The translations under genes were made by a program, and so were the position numbers. Of a DNA stretch of 64,000 nt, positions 1 to 7,759 are shown one piece after another. Numbering within the stretch: the stretch's first letter is position 1; every line of letters starts with the position of its first letter. The notes under the pieces were generated by a model that was given only the letters and a program-made list of their open reading frames with translations, ran no database searches and had not been told where the DNA came from. The stretch spans positions 2,914,001 through 2,978,000 of the forward strand of contig NZ_CP098805.1 of NCBI RefSeq assembly GCF_023821985.2, written 5' to 3'. This DNA comes from Dyadobacter chenhuakuii (GTDB lineage: Bacteria > Bacteroidota > Bacteroidia > Cytophagales > Spirosomataceae).

Positions 1-24
1 CCCAAAGGCTTTATAATAATGCAT
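1..24 (-). CDS. possible start of the next RiPP-operon gene (truncated by window edge)
   Basis: An ATG lies 16 bases downstream of the B2 stop codon and is followed by eight open codons (MHYYKAFG) before the window ends. The spacing fits the tightly packed operon formed by the two genes before it. In lasso clusters the next gene could be the asparagine-synthetase-like cyclase, a transporter or a precursor. Eight residues are too few to identify a family, so this is only a marker that the operon probably continues. Confidence 0.3.
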
Positions 25-40
25 GTATATTATGGTAAAA

Positions 41-481
41 TCATTTCCAAACCCAAATTCGCTGATAAAGAACTGATTCCGGCCAGTTACCCATAATGAC
101 GAAGCCGTTTTTTTCCACCCACGCATGCGCCTCAAATTGCTTGGCAGGATTTACTTCGATGCCTATTTCTAATGTTAATGCGGGCACTTTACGGAGCAGA
201 TATTTGGTTGCCAGCGCGCGCGGGAGACATAGCAATTCTAATGGCAGCATATGAGAAGCAGTATCCACGGCCCAGACAGTCTGATCGATTCTTTCCTGGG
301 ATATTTCACCGGTGTGTTCACTTTTGCAAAGCCAATGGAATATTTTCCTGAATGTGCCAAAGGGTAAAATCGCCAGACCCGTTTTGATAAGCACCAGACT
401 CACAGCCGCTTTCAGAAAAATGAGCTTTCCTTCATGCGATAAACCGTTCCATTTGGCAATATGGTGCTTAAATCGTCCCAA
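41..481 (-). CDS. lasso-peptide-type B2 protein (transglutaminase-like leader peptidase)
   Basis: This 146-residue protein resembles the B2 half of the split lasso-peptide protease (Transglut_core3 type), which removes the leader from a precursor peptide. The signature Cys is C85 in LLCLPRALATKYLL and the His is H119 in FEAHAWVE. A clear third Asp is not visible after the His; E123, N126 or N132 occupy that stretch. The first 45 residues are hydrophobic and basic. The only reasonable start is a TTG seven bases after the B1 stop, with GGGACG just upstream, and no in-frame ATG occurs before residue 78. The short gap to the PqqD-like gene implies co-translation. Substrate and final product cannot be read here because the precursor and cyclase genes are not in the window. 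Confidence 0.8.
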   Translation of the reverse strand: MGRFKHHIAKWNGLSHEGKLIFLKAAVSLVLIKTGLAILPFGTFRKIFHWLCKSEHTGEISQERIDQTVWAVDTASHMLPLELLCLPRALATKYLLRKVPALTLEIGIEVNPAKQFEAHAWVEKNGFVIMGNWPESVLYQRIWVWK

Positions 482-487
482 TCGTCC

Positions 488-757
488 CTAATTAGTTACC
501 TCCACCAGTTTTTCAGAAATAAGGTCTTTCAGCAAAAAATCTATGTCATTTTTACAAGTTTCAGCATCAATCTCATATTCGCTGATCACTGCATCACAAA
601 GAGAATCAATGGTTTGCGGGCCTTTTTCCAGATTATCCCAGACAAGCATTCCTACTTCATTCAGTCCGTAATAAGCACCTTTGCTGTGATTGAGTATGAC
701 TGTTTCGCCGGCTACTTTGGAGCTAATCTGGTCTGAGGTAAGTTGGTATTTATTCAT
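488..757 (-). CDS. PqqD-family RiPP recognition protein (lasso B1 type)
   Basis: This 89-residue protein has the PqqD fold signature, including GAYYGLNEVGMLVWDNL at about residues 27-43 and an acidic helical C-terminal half. PqqD-like proteins bind the leader of a ribosomally made precursor and present it to the modifying enzymes; as B1 proteins they serve the B2 protease. The neighbour B2 gene starts 7 bases after this stop codon, which supports a B1-B2 pair. It starts with ATG and has a good Bacteroidota promoter 40-75 bases upstream. The cognate precursor is not visible upstream, where only 59 bases separate it from the aldehyde dehydrogenase gene, so the precursor probably lies beyond the left edge. 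Confidence 0.82.
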   Translation of the reverse strand: MNKYQLTSDQISSKVAGETVILNHSKGAYYGLNEVGMLVWDNLEKGPQTIDSLCDAVISEYEIDAETCKNDIDFLLKDLISEKLVEVTN

Positions 758-798
758 GAGGGGCTATTCTGATGTTATATAATGTGTTTTGATTTGTA

Positions 799-831
799 CA
801 AAGTTAAAAATTTTAATTACTCAATCTCAAA
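799..831 (-). promoter_or_regulatory. Bacteroidota-type promoter for the B1-B2 operon
   Basis: On the minus strand TAACTTTG (806 to 799) matches the TAnnTTTG -7 consensus. TTTG (831 to 828) lies 21 bases upstream as the -33 element. The -33 part sits inside the last codons of the aldehyde dehydrogenase gene. This suggests that the RiPP genes are transcribed separately from the lysine-degradation genes. Confidence 0.6.
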
Positions 832-2355
832 CTTTATTCCCTGCGCCAGCGGGAGTGCCGTTCCGTAATTGATCGTGTTTGTCTGCCTGCGCATATAAAC
901 TTTCCAGGCATCCGAACCCGATTCACGACCGCCGCCCGTTTCTTTTTCTCCGCCAAATGCCCCGCCAATCTCCGCTCCCGAAGTGCCAATGTTTACATTA
1001 GCAATCCCGCAATCGGATCCTGCATGAGAAAGGAACAGCTCTGATTCTCTGATATTTAGCGTAAAAATAGCAGATGATAATCCTTGCGGAACGTCATTCT
1101 GAATGGCGATGGCTTCTTCCATATCATTGTATTTGATCAAATAAAGAATGGGCGCGAAGGTCTCATGTTGCACAATTGCATATCTATTTTGAACCTCCGC
1201 AATACAAGGCGCAACGTAACATCCAGACGAAAATTCTGGCCCATTCAGCACTTGCGGCTCGACAATAAAAGTGCCACCGGCGTCTATCACTTTTTCTACG
1301 GCAAGCTGATATTGAGAAACAGCATCCTTATCGATCAATGGACCGACGTGCATGTTGGCATCAAGGGGATTTCCAATGCGCAGTTGCGCGTATGCTTTGA
1401 CCAGCCGCTGCTTCACCTCTTCATAAATCTCAGCCTGGACAATGATCCTTCGGGTAGATGTGCATCGCTGGCCAGCTGTTCCTACTGCCCCGAATACGAT
1501 GCCGGGGATAGCAACGTGCAGGTCGGCCGACGGCGTGATGATGATGGCATTGTTACCGCCCAGTTCAAGCAAGCTTTTACCCAGCCGCCTAGCCACAGCT
1601 TCACCCACAGCCTTCCCCATCCGTGTGCTTCCCGTTGCCGAAACCAATGCAATCCGCGGATCATTTGCCAGCCATGCTCCTACTTCGCGGCCGCCCGTTA
1701 AAATACACGACACGCCTTCCGGCACATCGTTTTCTTCAAGCACTGTTTTGATAATGTTTTGTGATGCCAATGCCGTTAGCGGCGTTTTTTCCGAAGGTTT
1801 CCAGATACAAACATCCCCGCAAACCCACGCCAGCATGGCATTCCACGACCAGACGGCAACCGGAAAATTAAATGCAGATATAATGCCGACGACACCGATC
1901 GGATGCCATTGCTCATACATCCGGTGTTGCGGGCGTTCGCTATGCATGCTTAATCCGTAAAGCTGGCGCGAAAGACCCACTGCAAAATCGCAGATATCGA
2001 TCATTTCCTGCACTTCTCCCAATCCTTCCTGCAAGCTTTTGCCCATTTCATAGCTTACCAGTGTACCAAGCTCCGTTTTGAATTTCCGAAGCTGATCACC
2101 CATCTGGCGCACGATCTCACCGCGTTTTGGTGCAGGGATCTGTTTCCAAATTTTAAATGCTTCTACCGCTTTCTGCACCACGAAATCATAATCAGAGCGA
2201 TCAGCCTGGTTTGCCTGCGCTATTCTTTTGCCGTCAACCGGCGAAACGGCTTCCAAAATCCCTCCATTTCCGGCCTGATGAACCTTGCCTGTACTAACAC
2301 CATTATTAAGCTGCTGAATGCCTAGCGCATCCAGGACGGTTTGTATATTTTCCAT
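817..2355 (-). CDS. ALDH7-type aldehyde dehydrogenase (aminoadipate semialdehyde dehydrogenase)
   Basis: This 512-residue NAD-dependent aldehyde dehydrogenase resembles the antiquitin (ALDH7) family, which oxidises 2-aminoadipate 6-semialdehyde to 2-aminoadipate in lysine breakdown. The full catalytic set is visible: N163 in SAFNFP, K186 in WKPSEK, the base E264 in LLELGGNNA and the nucleophile C298 in GTAGQRCTSTRR. Length is normal. The gene ends next to the RiPP promoter. It starts 30 bases after the saccharopine dehydrogenase gene, whose product is the semialdehyde this enzyme would use, so the two probably form an operon. Substrate choice is inferred from family and neighbour. Confidence 0.88.
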   Translation of the reverse strand: MENIQTVLDALGIQQLNNGVSTGKVHQAGNGGILEAVSPVDGKRIAQANQADRSDYDFVVQKAVEAFKIWKQIPAPKRGEIVRQMGDQLRKFKTELGTLVSYEMGKSLQEGLGEVQEMIDICDFAVGLSRQLYGLSMHSERPQHRMYEQWHPIGVVGIISAFNFPVAVWSWNAMLAWVCGDVCIWKPSEKTPLTALASQNIIKTVLEENDVPEGVSCILTGGREVGAWLANDPRIALVSATGSTRMGKAVGEAVARRLGKSLLELGGNNAIIITPSADLHVAIPGIVFGAVGTAGQRCTSTRRIIVQAEIYEEVKQRLVKAYAQLRIGNPLDANMHVGPLIDKDAVSQYQLAVEKVIDAGGTFIVEPQVLNGPEFSSGCYVAPCIAEVQNRYAIVQHETFAPILYLIKYNDMEEAIAIQNDVPQGLSSAIFTLNIRESELFLSHAGSDCGIANVNIGTSGAEIGGAFGGEKETGGGRESGSDAWKVYMRRQTNTINYGTALPLAQGIKFEIE

Positions 2356-2385
2356 TAATCAGTCTTTTGTGTGTAATGTTCCTTC

Positions 2386-3438
2386 TCAATTAAAAAACGA
2401 ACCATTTTGCGTTTGAAGGAAATCTTGCAATAAAATATCTTCCTGACGAATGAAACCCTTACTGGGTAATCCGCCATTTGCAACCATCTCTACAACCGAA
2501 GCAATGGAGGCGGCAGTTGTCCAGGAAATAGCGCGCCAATGTTGCCCGTCGATCTCAATGGGATGGTATGCCCGGTAAAACTCTTCCCTTTCCAACCGGT
2601 TTTCTTTCCAGCCTTCAACAACTGCATAAACGTAAACAACATCCTGCTGCACAGGCGGTTTTGCCTCTGTCAATATTTGCTCGATCAATTCGCGCTTATC
2701 CTTCAAGCAAAGTTCGTAAAGCATGAAACGCATCAGACTGCAATGTCCGGGATATCGTATCGTCTTGTAATTCAGCGTATCCAGCTTTCCTTCCAATGTT
2801 TCACACATGGTCCCTAAACCTCCGGAGGTGATGAAAGCTTCAAACTCCTGCCCTTCTATATTGATCATTTCAATGCCTTCTAATGAAGGAACCATCTTCC
2901 TGACGCCATTGTGGATCACTTCGGCATCATTGATATACTCATTCACGACACCCGCCGGAGACCATGTAAAAGAATAACCCATCAAGCCATTCGGATAGCG
3001 TGGCAAAGCACCTACGCGCAGTTCGATGTCGCGTAATTTGGTAAAACGTTTGGCCAGATCCATTCCTACTATGCCAATAAAGCCAGGCGCCAGGCCACAT
3101 TGCGGTGCAAGCACGCTCCTGCTTTCCTTTGCCATTTCCCGTATTGCGGCGGTCGTGGCAACGTCTTCGGTCAGATCGAAATAATGTATTCCCTGCTCGC
3201 AGGCTTTGCGCGCGATGGGTAAGTTGAGATTATAAGGCATGCAGGATACAACTGCATCAAACCCGGCAAGCGTTTGTTCCAGAAATTCCGGATTGCTAAT
3301 GTCGCCGGGGATTACCGGAAATGGAAGCAGCACAGCAGGTTGGGTTTTATCAACCCCGGTAACATTGAATTTTTTACTCAATAAGGTCCCGACGAGAGAC
3401 CCCACTTTTCCGAGACCGATAACGAGGATTTTTTGCAT
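2386..3438 (-). CDS. saccharopine dehydrogenase family protein (LYS9-like)
   Basis: This is a 350-residue NAD(P)-binding protein. A Rossmann motif opens the chain (IGLGKVGS, G8-G10-G13), and a saccharopine-dehydrogenase-type C-terminal domain follows from about residue 120 (LAPGFIGIVGMDLAK). The family includes glutamate-forming saccharopine dehydrogenase, which splits saccharopine into glutamate and aminoadipate semialdehyde. The next gene encodes the ALDH7-type enzyme expected to oxidise that semialdehyde. No lysine-ketoglutarate reductase gene is in the window. It starts at ATG 3438. A close relative acting on a different imine substrate cannot be excluded. Confidence 0.85.
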   Translation of the reverse strand: MQKILVIGLGKVGSLVGTLLSKKFNVTGVDKTQPAVLLPFPVIPGDISNPEFLEQTLAGFDAVVSCMPYNLNLPIARKACEQGIHYFDLTEDVATTAAIREMAKESRSVLAPQCGLAPGFIGIVGMDLAKRFTKLRDIELRVGALPRYPNGLMGYSFTWSPAGVVNEYINDAEVIHNGVRKMVPSLEGIEMINIEGQEFEAFITSGGLGTMCETLEGKLDTLNYKTIRYPGHCSLMRFMLYELCLKDKRELIEQILTEAKPPVQQDVVYVYAVVEGWKENRLEREEFYRAYHPIEIDGQHWRAISWTTAASIASVVEMVANGGLPSKGFIRQEDILLQDFLQTQNGSFFN

Positions 3439-3530
3439 GTATAGTCAAACATTTAGGTTGTAAATATTTTAGCTGTGGAGAAAGATATGAAAAGAAATAG
3501 CAGTTTTTAAAACTTACATGTCATTTTTGT

Positions 3531-4805
3531 ATGATGAATAGAAGTGCTATGCAGATTGTCATTGTGGGTGGAGGCGCCTCCGGGTTTATGGCTGCTATAA
3601 CGGCAGCAGAAGAGAACCCGGACGCGAAAATTGTGATTTTGGAGAAGAATAAGACGGTTTTGAACAAAGTCCGGGTGTCGGGCGGTGGCCGCTGCAATGT
3701 GACGCATAACCCGTCCGATCTGCGTTTTTTTATTAAAAATTATCCCCGTGGTGAAAAGTTGCTTCGGAAAATGCTGCATCATTTCGATGCGAAGGACACC
3801 GTCAGTTGGTTTGAGAATAAGGGTGTAAAATTGAAGACCGAGCCCGATGGCAGAATGTTCCCGGTTACAGATTCTTCACAAACGATTATTGAATGCATGA
3901 TCAGAACGGCTCGTAACCTCAACATTGAGATCAGAACGGGCACGTCTGTTCAGTCATTTTCTAAAATTACAGGGGAAGGCCGGGAAGGTTTTTCGGTTCA
4001 GCTAAATGATGATGAAAAACTTTATGCGGATAAACTGCTGATTGCAACCGGCGGCTATCCGAAGGCGAGCGGATTTGATTGGCTTCAAACGCATGATCAC
4101 ACGATCATTAACCCGCTTCCATCTCTTTTTACATTTAACACGCCCGGCAATTATCTTCTGCCGCTGGCCGGTGTCTCAGTTCAGGATGCTCTTGTGAAAA
4201 TTTCGGGAACCAAACATGAATGGCAAGGCCCGCTGCTGATAACACATTGGGGTTTTAGTGGCCCTGCCGTTCTGAAACTTTCGGCCTGGGGCGCACGCGA
4301 TCTTGCGGAAAAGGATTACAATTTTATTTGCAAGATCAATTGGGCTCCGCAAATGAATGAGCAGCAGGTCAGGGAATTTTTGATGGGTGAAAAAGCCAAA
4401 ACGCCGAAACAGCAAATCTCCTCGCACGCAAGGCTGGGCATTCCCGCGCGGTTATGGAAAGCGTTCGTTGCAAAATCAGAGATTCCGGACGAGCTGCGCT
4501 GGTCGGATGCGACGAACAAAGCATTGAACCGGCTTACGGAGTTACTGACAAACAGTCAGTTTGACGTAAAAGGAAAGACAACATTTAAGGAAGAGTTCGT
4601 GACATGCGGTGGAATTTCCCTGAACGACATTGATCATGAAACACTAGAAAGCAAAGCAGTCCCAGGTTTATATTTCGCAGGAGAAGTGCTTGACATTGAT
4701 GGCATTACAGGCGGATTCAATTTTCAAAATGCCTGGACAACCGGATACATTGCCGGCAAAAACCTGGCCGGTCACTCAACATTGTCTGCCATAGCATCGA
4801 AGTAA
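3531..4805 (+). CDS. HI0933/YhiN-type flavoprotein oxidoreductase
   Basis: This 424-residue protein belongs to the HI0933/BaiN group of FAD-containing proteins. The N-terminal dinucleotide-binding motif is IVIVGGGASG, followed by the family mark SGGGRCNVTH at about residue 52. An ATGGYP segment lies mid-chain, and the C-terminal signature GEVLDIDGITGGFN lies near residue 390. The physiological substrate of this family is mostly unknown. Three start codons compete (3531, 3534, 3549); the last places the FAD motif right at the N terminus. Its 3' end overlaps the convergent uvrC gene by 34 bases. Confidence 0.88.
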   Translation: MMNRSAMQIVIVGGGASGFMAAITAAEENPDAKIVILEKNKTVLNKVRVSGGGRCNVTHNPSDLRFFIKNYPRGEKLLRKMLHHFDAKDTVSWFENKGVKLKTEPDGRMFPVTDSSQTIIECMIRTARNLNIEIRTGTSVQSFSKITGEGREGFSVQLNDDEKLYADKLLIATGGYPKASGFDWLQTHDHTIINPLPSLFTFNTPGNYLLPLAGVSVQDALVKISGTKHEWQGPLLITHWGFSGPAVLKLSAWGARDLAEKDYNFICKINWAPQMNEQQVREFLMGEKAKTPKQQISSHARLGIPARLWKAFVAKSEIPDELRWSDATNKALNRLTELLTNSQFDVKGKTTFKEEFVTCGGISLNDIDHETLESKAVPGLYFAGEVLDIDGITGGFNFQNAWTTGYIAGKNLAGHSTLSAIASK

Positions 4806-6589
4806 GCCCTTACCTTCTTCGCCCGGTCAAGCCCTACGAGCCCCGCCAACTGCTCCAATGAACTTTCACGGATACCACGAACAGACCCGAAGAATTTCAG
4901 CAATTTCGCAGCCGTCACCTTACCTACGCCGTCCACACCGTCCAGTTCACTGATCAGGCTGGCTTTGCTTCTCTTATCCCTGTGAAACGTGATCCCGAAC
5001 CGGTGCGCTTCATCGCGGATCTGCTGAATGAGCTTCAATGATTCAGACTTTTTATCAATGTAAAGCGGCAGGGAATCTTCCGGAAAGTAGATTTCTTCCA
5101 ACCTTTTAGCAATGCCGATAATGGGCACCTGGCCATATATACCCAGGTTTTTCAATGCATCACAGGCAGCGCCAAGCTGACCTTTTCCACCATCCACCAC
5201 TATTAAGTCCGGGAGCGGCTGCTCTTCTGCAATCAGCCTGAGATAACGCCTTCCTACCACCTCGTTCATGGACGCAAAGTCATTGGGGCCGATAACGGTT
5301 TTAATGTTGAAATGCCGGTAGTCCTTTTTAGAAGGCTTTCCGTCCTTAAAACAAACCATGGCAGCAACCGGGTTCGTGCCCTGAATGTTGGAGTTATCGA
5401 AGCATTCAATGTGTCTAGGGAGCGTTTTTAGTTGCAAATCTGCCTTTAAACGGATCAGAATCCTGTCTTTTTTGGACGAAGTCGCAGATGCTTCGACTTC
5501 CCTGCGCTCGGCCTTATCACGGCGGAAATACATCACATTCTTCATGGACATATCGAGCAGCTTCTTTTTATCACCTATCTGAGGGACAGTCAGTTCCAGG
5601 CGCATTTCCAGATCGGGCTTAATGTTCGAGATCAGCTCTTTGGCTTCGGCCCCAAACTTGGAACGCATTTCGACGATCATTAATGCGAGGATCTCCGCAT
5701 CGCTTTCATCAAGCTTTTTTTTCACCTCAATGGTCTGTGTAGCAACCATATATCCCTGTTTTATTTTCATAAAATTGAGATACGCAGCTTCTTCATCGGA
5801 CACAATGGTCAGCACATCAATGTTCCCGATTTTCGGATTCGTAACAGTGGCTTTGCTTTGGAAATTAGAAAGGCTTTCGATTTTCGTTTTCCAGGAATGT
5901 GCTTTTTCAAATTCCATTTGCTCGGCAGCTTTCAACATTTTGTCTTTAAAATATTGTTGCGGCAGCGATAAATTGCCTTTCAGGATATTATGGACCTGTT
6001 CGATTTCCGCATTGTACTCGGCTTCGTCCTGCAACCCTTCGCACGGGCCTTTGCAGTTGCCAATGTGGTATTCTAGACAAACTTTAAATTTCCCAGCTTC
6101 AATGTTCGCCTGCGAAAGCGGCAACTGGCACGAACGGATCGTGTAAAGCGATCTGAACATATCAAGCAGCGTGTGCATGGTCCGCAAACTGGCAAAAGGC
6201 CCGTAAAAAGTGCCCTTGGTTCTGTCCAGGTTGCGCGTCACGTACACACGCGGAAAGCGCTCCTGCGTGACGCATATGAAAGGGTATGTTTTATCGTCTT
6301 TGAGGAGAATGTTAAATTTCGGCTGTAACTGCTTGATAAGCTGATTTTCAAGCAATAATGCATCCCATTCACTGTGAACGATCGTGTATTCAATGCGGCG
6401 GATCTGACTTACGAGCCGTTTGGTTTTACGGTCGTGCTGATTGGATTTCAGGAAATAGCTCGAAACCCGGCTTCTGAGGCTTTTTGCCTTACCCACATAT
6501 ATTACTTCCCCGGTTTCATCAAAATAGCGATATACACCTGGATCAAGCGGAATTTTTGAAAGTTCTTCTTTATAATTGAATTCAGACAT
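4772..6589 (-). CDS. uvrC: excinuclease ABC subunit C
   Basis: UvrC makes the two incisions in nucleotide excision repair with UvrA and UvrB. The 605 residues show, in order: a GIY-YIG nuclease domain (GVYRYFDETG to IYVGKAKSLRSR, residues 18-42), a Cys-bearing insert near residues 155-185, a UVR motif near 210-235, the RNase H-like C-terminal nuclease (IECFDNSNIQG), and tandem helix-hairpin-helix motifs (DGVDGVGKVTAAKLLKFFG) near the end. Length is typical. It starts 18 bases after the glycerate kinase gene and is probably the last gene of a four-gene minus-strand unit. Its 3' end runs 34 bases into the convergent flavoprotein gene. Confidence 0.97.
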   Translation of the reverse strand: MSEFNYKEELSKIPLDPGVYRYFDETGEVIYVGKAKSLRSRVSSYFLKSNQHDRKTKRLVSQIRRIEYTIVHSEWDALLLENQLIKQLQPKFNILLKDDKTYPFICVTQERFPRVYVTRNLDRTKGTFYGPFASLRTMHTLLDMFRSLYTIRSCQLPLSQANIEAGKFKVCLEYHIGNCKGPCEGLQDEAEYNAEIEQVHNILKGNLSLPQQYFKDKMLKAAEQMEFEKAHSWKTKIESLSNFQSKATVTNPKIGNIDVLTIVSDEEAAYLNFMKIKQGYMVATQTIEVKKKLDESDAEILALMIVEMRSKFGAEAKELISNIKPDLEMRLELTVPQIGDKKKLLDMSMKNVMYFRRDKAERREVEASATSSKKDRILIRLKADLQLKTLPRHIECFDNSNIQGTNPVAAMVCFKDGKPSKKDYRHFNIKTVIGPNDFASMNEVVGRRYLRLIAEEQPLPDLIVVDGGKGQLGAACDALKNLGIYGQVPIIGIAKRLEEIYFPEDSLPLYIDKKSESLKLIQQIRDEAHRFGITFHRDKRSKASLISELDGVDGVGKVTAAKLLKFFGSVRGIRESSLEQLAGLVGLDRAKKVRAYFDAMADNVE

Positions 6590-6607
6590 TGAATAAATTT
6601 CTGGACC

Positions 6608-7741
6608 TTATCTATTTGAAAAAAACAACCGCACAAGATGAAAAGTTGCGTCCTTAACCAACTCAAAAGCATCTGCCTGGGCCTGGTTAAGATCCATAGG
6701 CCGGTTCAAAACGGACACTGCATAAGTTATGCCAGCATCACGCACTTGCTCGGGTGTAATCTGCAAAGTGCCGCAAACCACAGCCAGCGGAACCTGGTTT
6801 ATGCTGCAAAAATCGGCCAGTCCTTTGACAACTTTACCTGCCAATGTCTGCTCGTCGACCTTACCCTCGCCGGTGATAACCAGATCGGCATCTTTAATGC
6901 GCTCTGCAATGTGCGTTTGCTCAATAACAATGCTCACGCCGTCTTTCAAAACTGCATTTAAAAACCAGAGACAACCTGCACCTAAGCCACCCGCAGCACC
7001 TGCGCCCGGATGGTTACTAATGTTTTTTTCAAAAGTTTTTGAAGCGATTTCACTTAAATTTTTCAAGCCATTGTCGAGCAATTCGACCATTTCGGGATCG
7101 GCACCTTTTTGCGGACCGTAAATGTGTGCAGCGCCATTTGGCCCGTAAAGCGGGTTGGTAACATCGCAGGCAACGGTGATGGAAACTGCGTTTAAACGGC
7201 GATCCATTTCGGGATCGGCAATACGCGCGACCTCATGCATCGATTCACCTTTTGCAGGCAATTGCACATTGTTTTTATCATAAAAATGATAGCCCAATGC
7301 TTCCGCCATGCCCATACCGCCGTCGGTCGTAGCGCTTCCGCCTATGCCTAGAATAATTTGCTGAACACCCCGGTCCAAGGCATCTTTAATGAGTTGGCCG
7401 GTCCCGTATGTGCTGGTTAGCAGCGGATTGCGCTCTTCCTGAGACAGCAATGCCAAACCAGACGCAGCCGCCATTTCAATATAGGCAGTTTGCCCGTCAC
7501 CGGACAGGCCGTAAGAAGCTGTAATTGAACGCCCTAACGGATCACTTACTTCAATGCGGATAGTTTTACCTCGTGCTTGGCGTGTCAGGATTTGCGCTGT
7601 TCCCTCGCCGCCATCAGCTAGCGGGATGGTTGTGACATTCGCATCGGGGTAAGCAAGTAAAATACCCGCTTCGATCGCCCTGCAAACGTCAATTGCTTCA
7701 AGAGAGCCGCGAAATTTGTCAGGCGCAACTAGAATGTTCAC
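6608..7741 (-). CDS. glycerate kinase (GlxK/GarK family)
   Basis: This 377-residue protein matches the glycerate kinase family that phosphorylates D-glycerate, usually giving 2-phosphoglycerate. Family marks are APDKFRGSLEA at the N terminus, LADGGEGTAQ near residue 43, GIGGSATTDGGMGM near residue 133 and ITGEGKVDEQT near residue 290. Length is normal. The gene lies 18 bases after the penicillin-binding protein gene and 18 bases before uvrC. The neighbours give no hint of a glyoxylate or glucarate pathway, so its carbon source is unknown. Confidence 0.93.
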   Translation of the reverse strand: MNILVAPDKFRGSLEAIDVCRAIEAGILLAYPDANVTTIPLADGGEGTAQILTRQARGKTIRIEVSDPLGRSITASYGLSGDGQTAYIEMAAASGLALLSQEERNPLLTSTYGTGQLIKDALDRGVQQIILGIGGSATTDGGMGMAEALGYHFYDKNNVQLPAKGESMHEVARIADPEMDRRLNAVSITVACDVTNPLYGPNGAAHIYGPQKGADPEMVELLDNGLKNLSEIASKTFEKNISNHPGAGAAGGLGAGCLWFLNAVLKDGVSIVIEQTHIAERIKDADLVITGEGKVDEQTLAGKVVKGLADFCSINQVPLAVVCGTLQITPEQVRDAGITYAVSVLNRPMDLNQAQADAFELVKDATFHLVRLFFSNR

Positions 7742-7759
7742 AATCAGTGCATTAACCCA

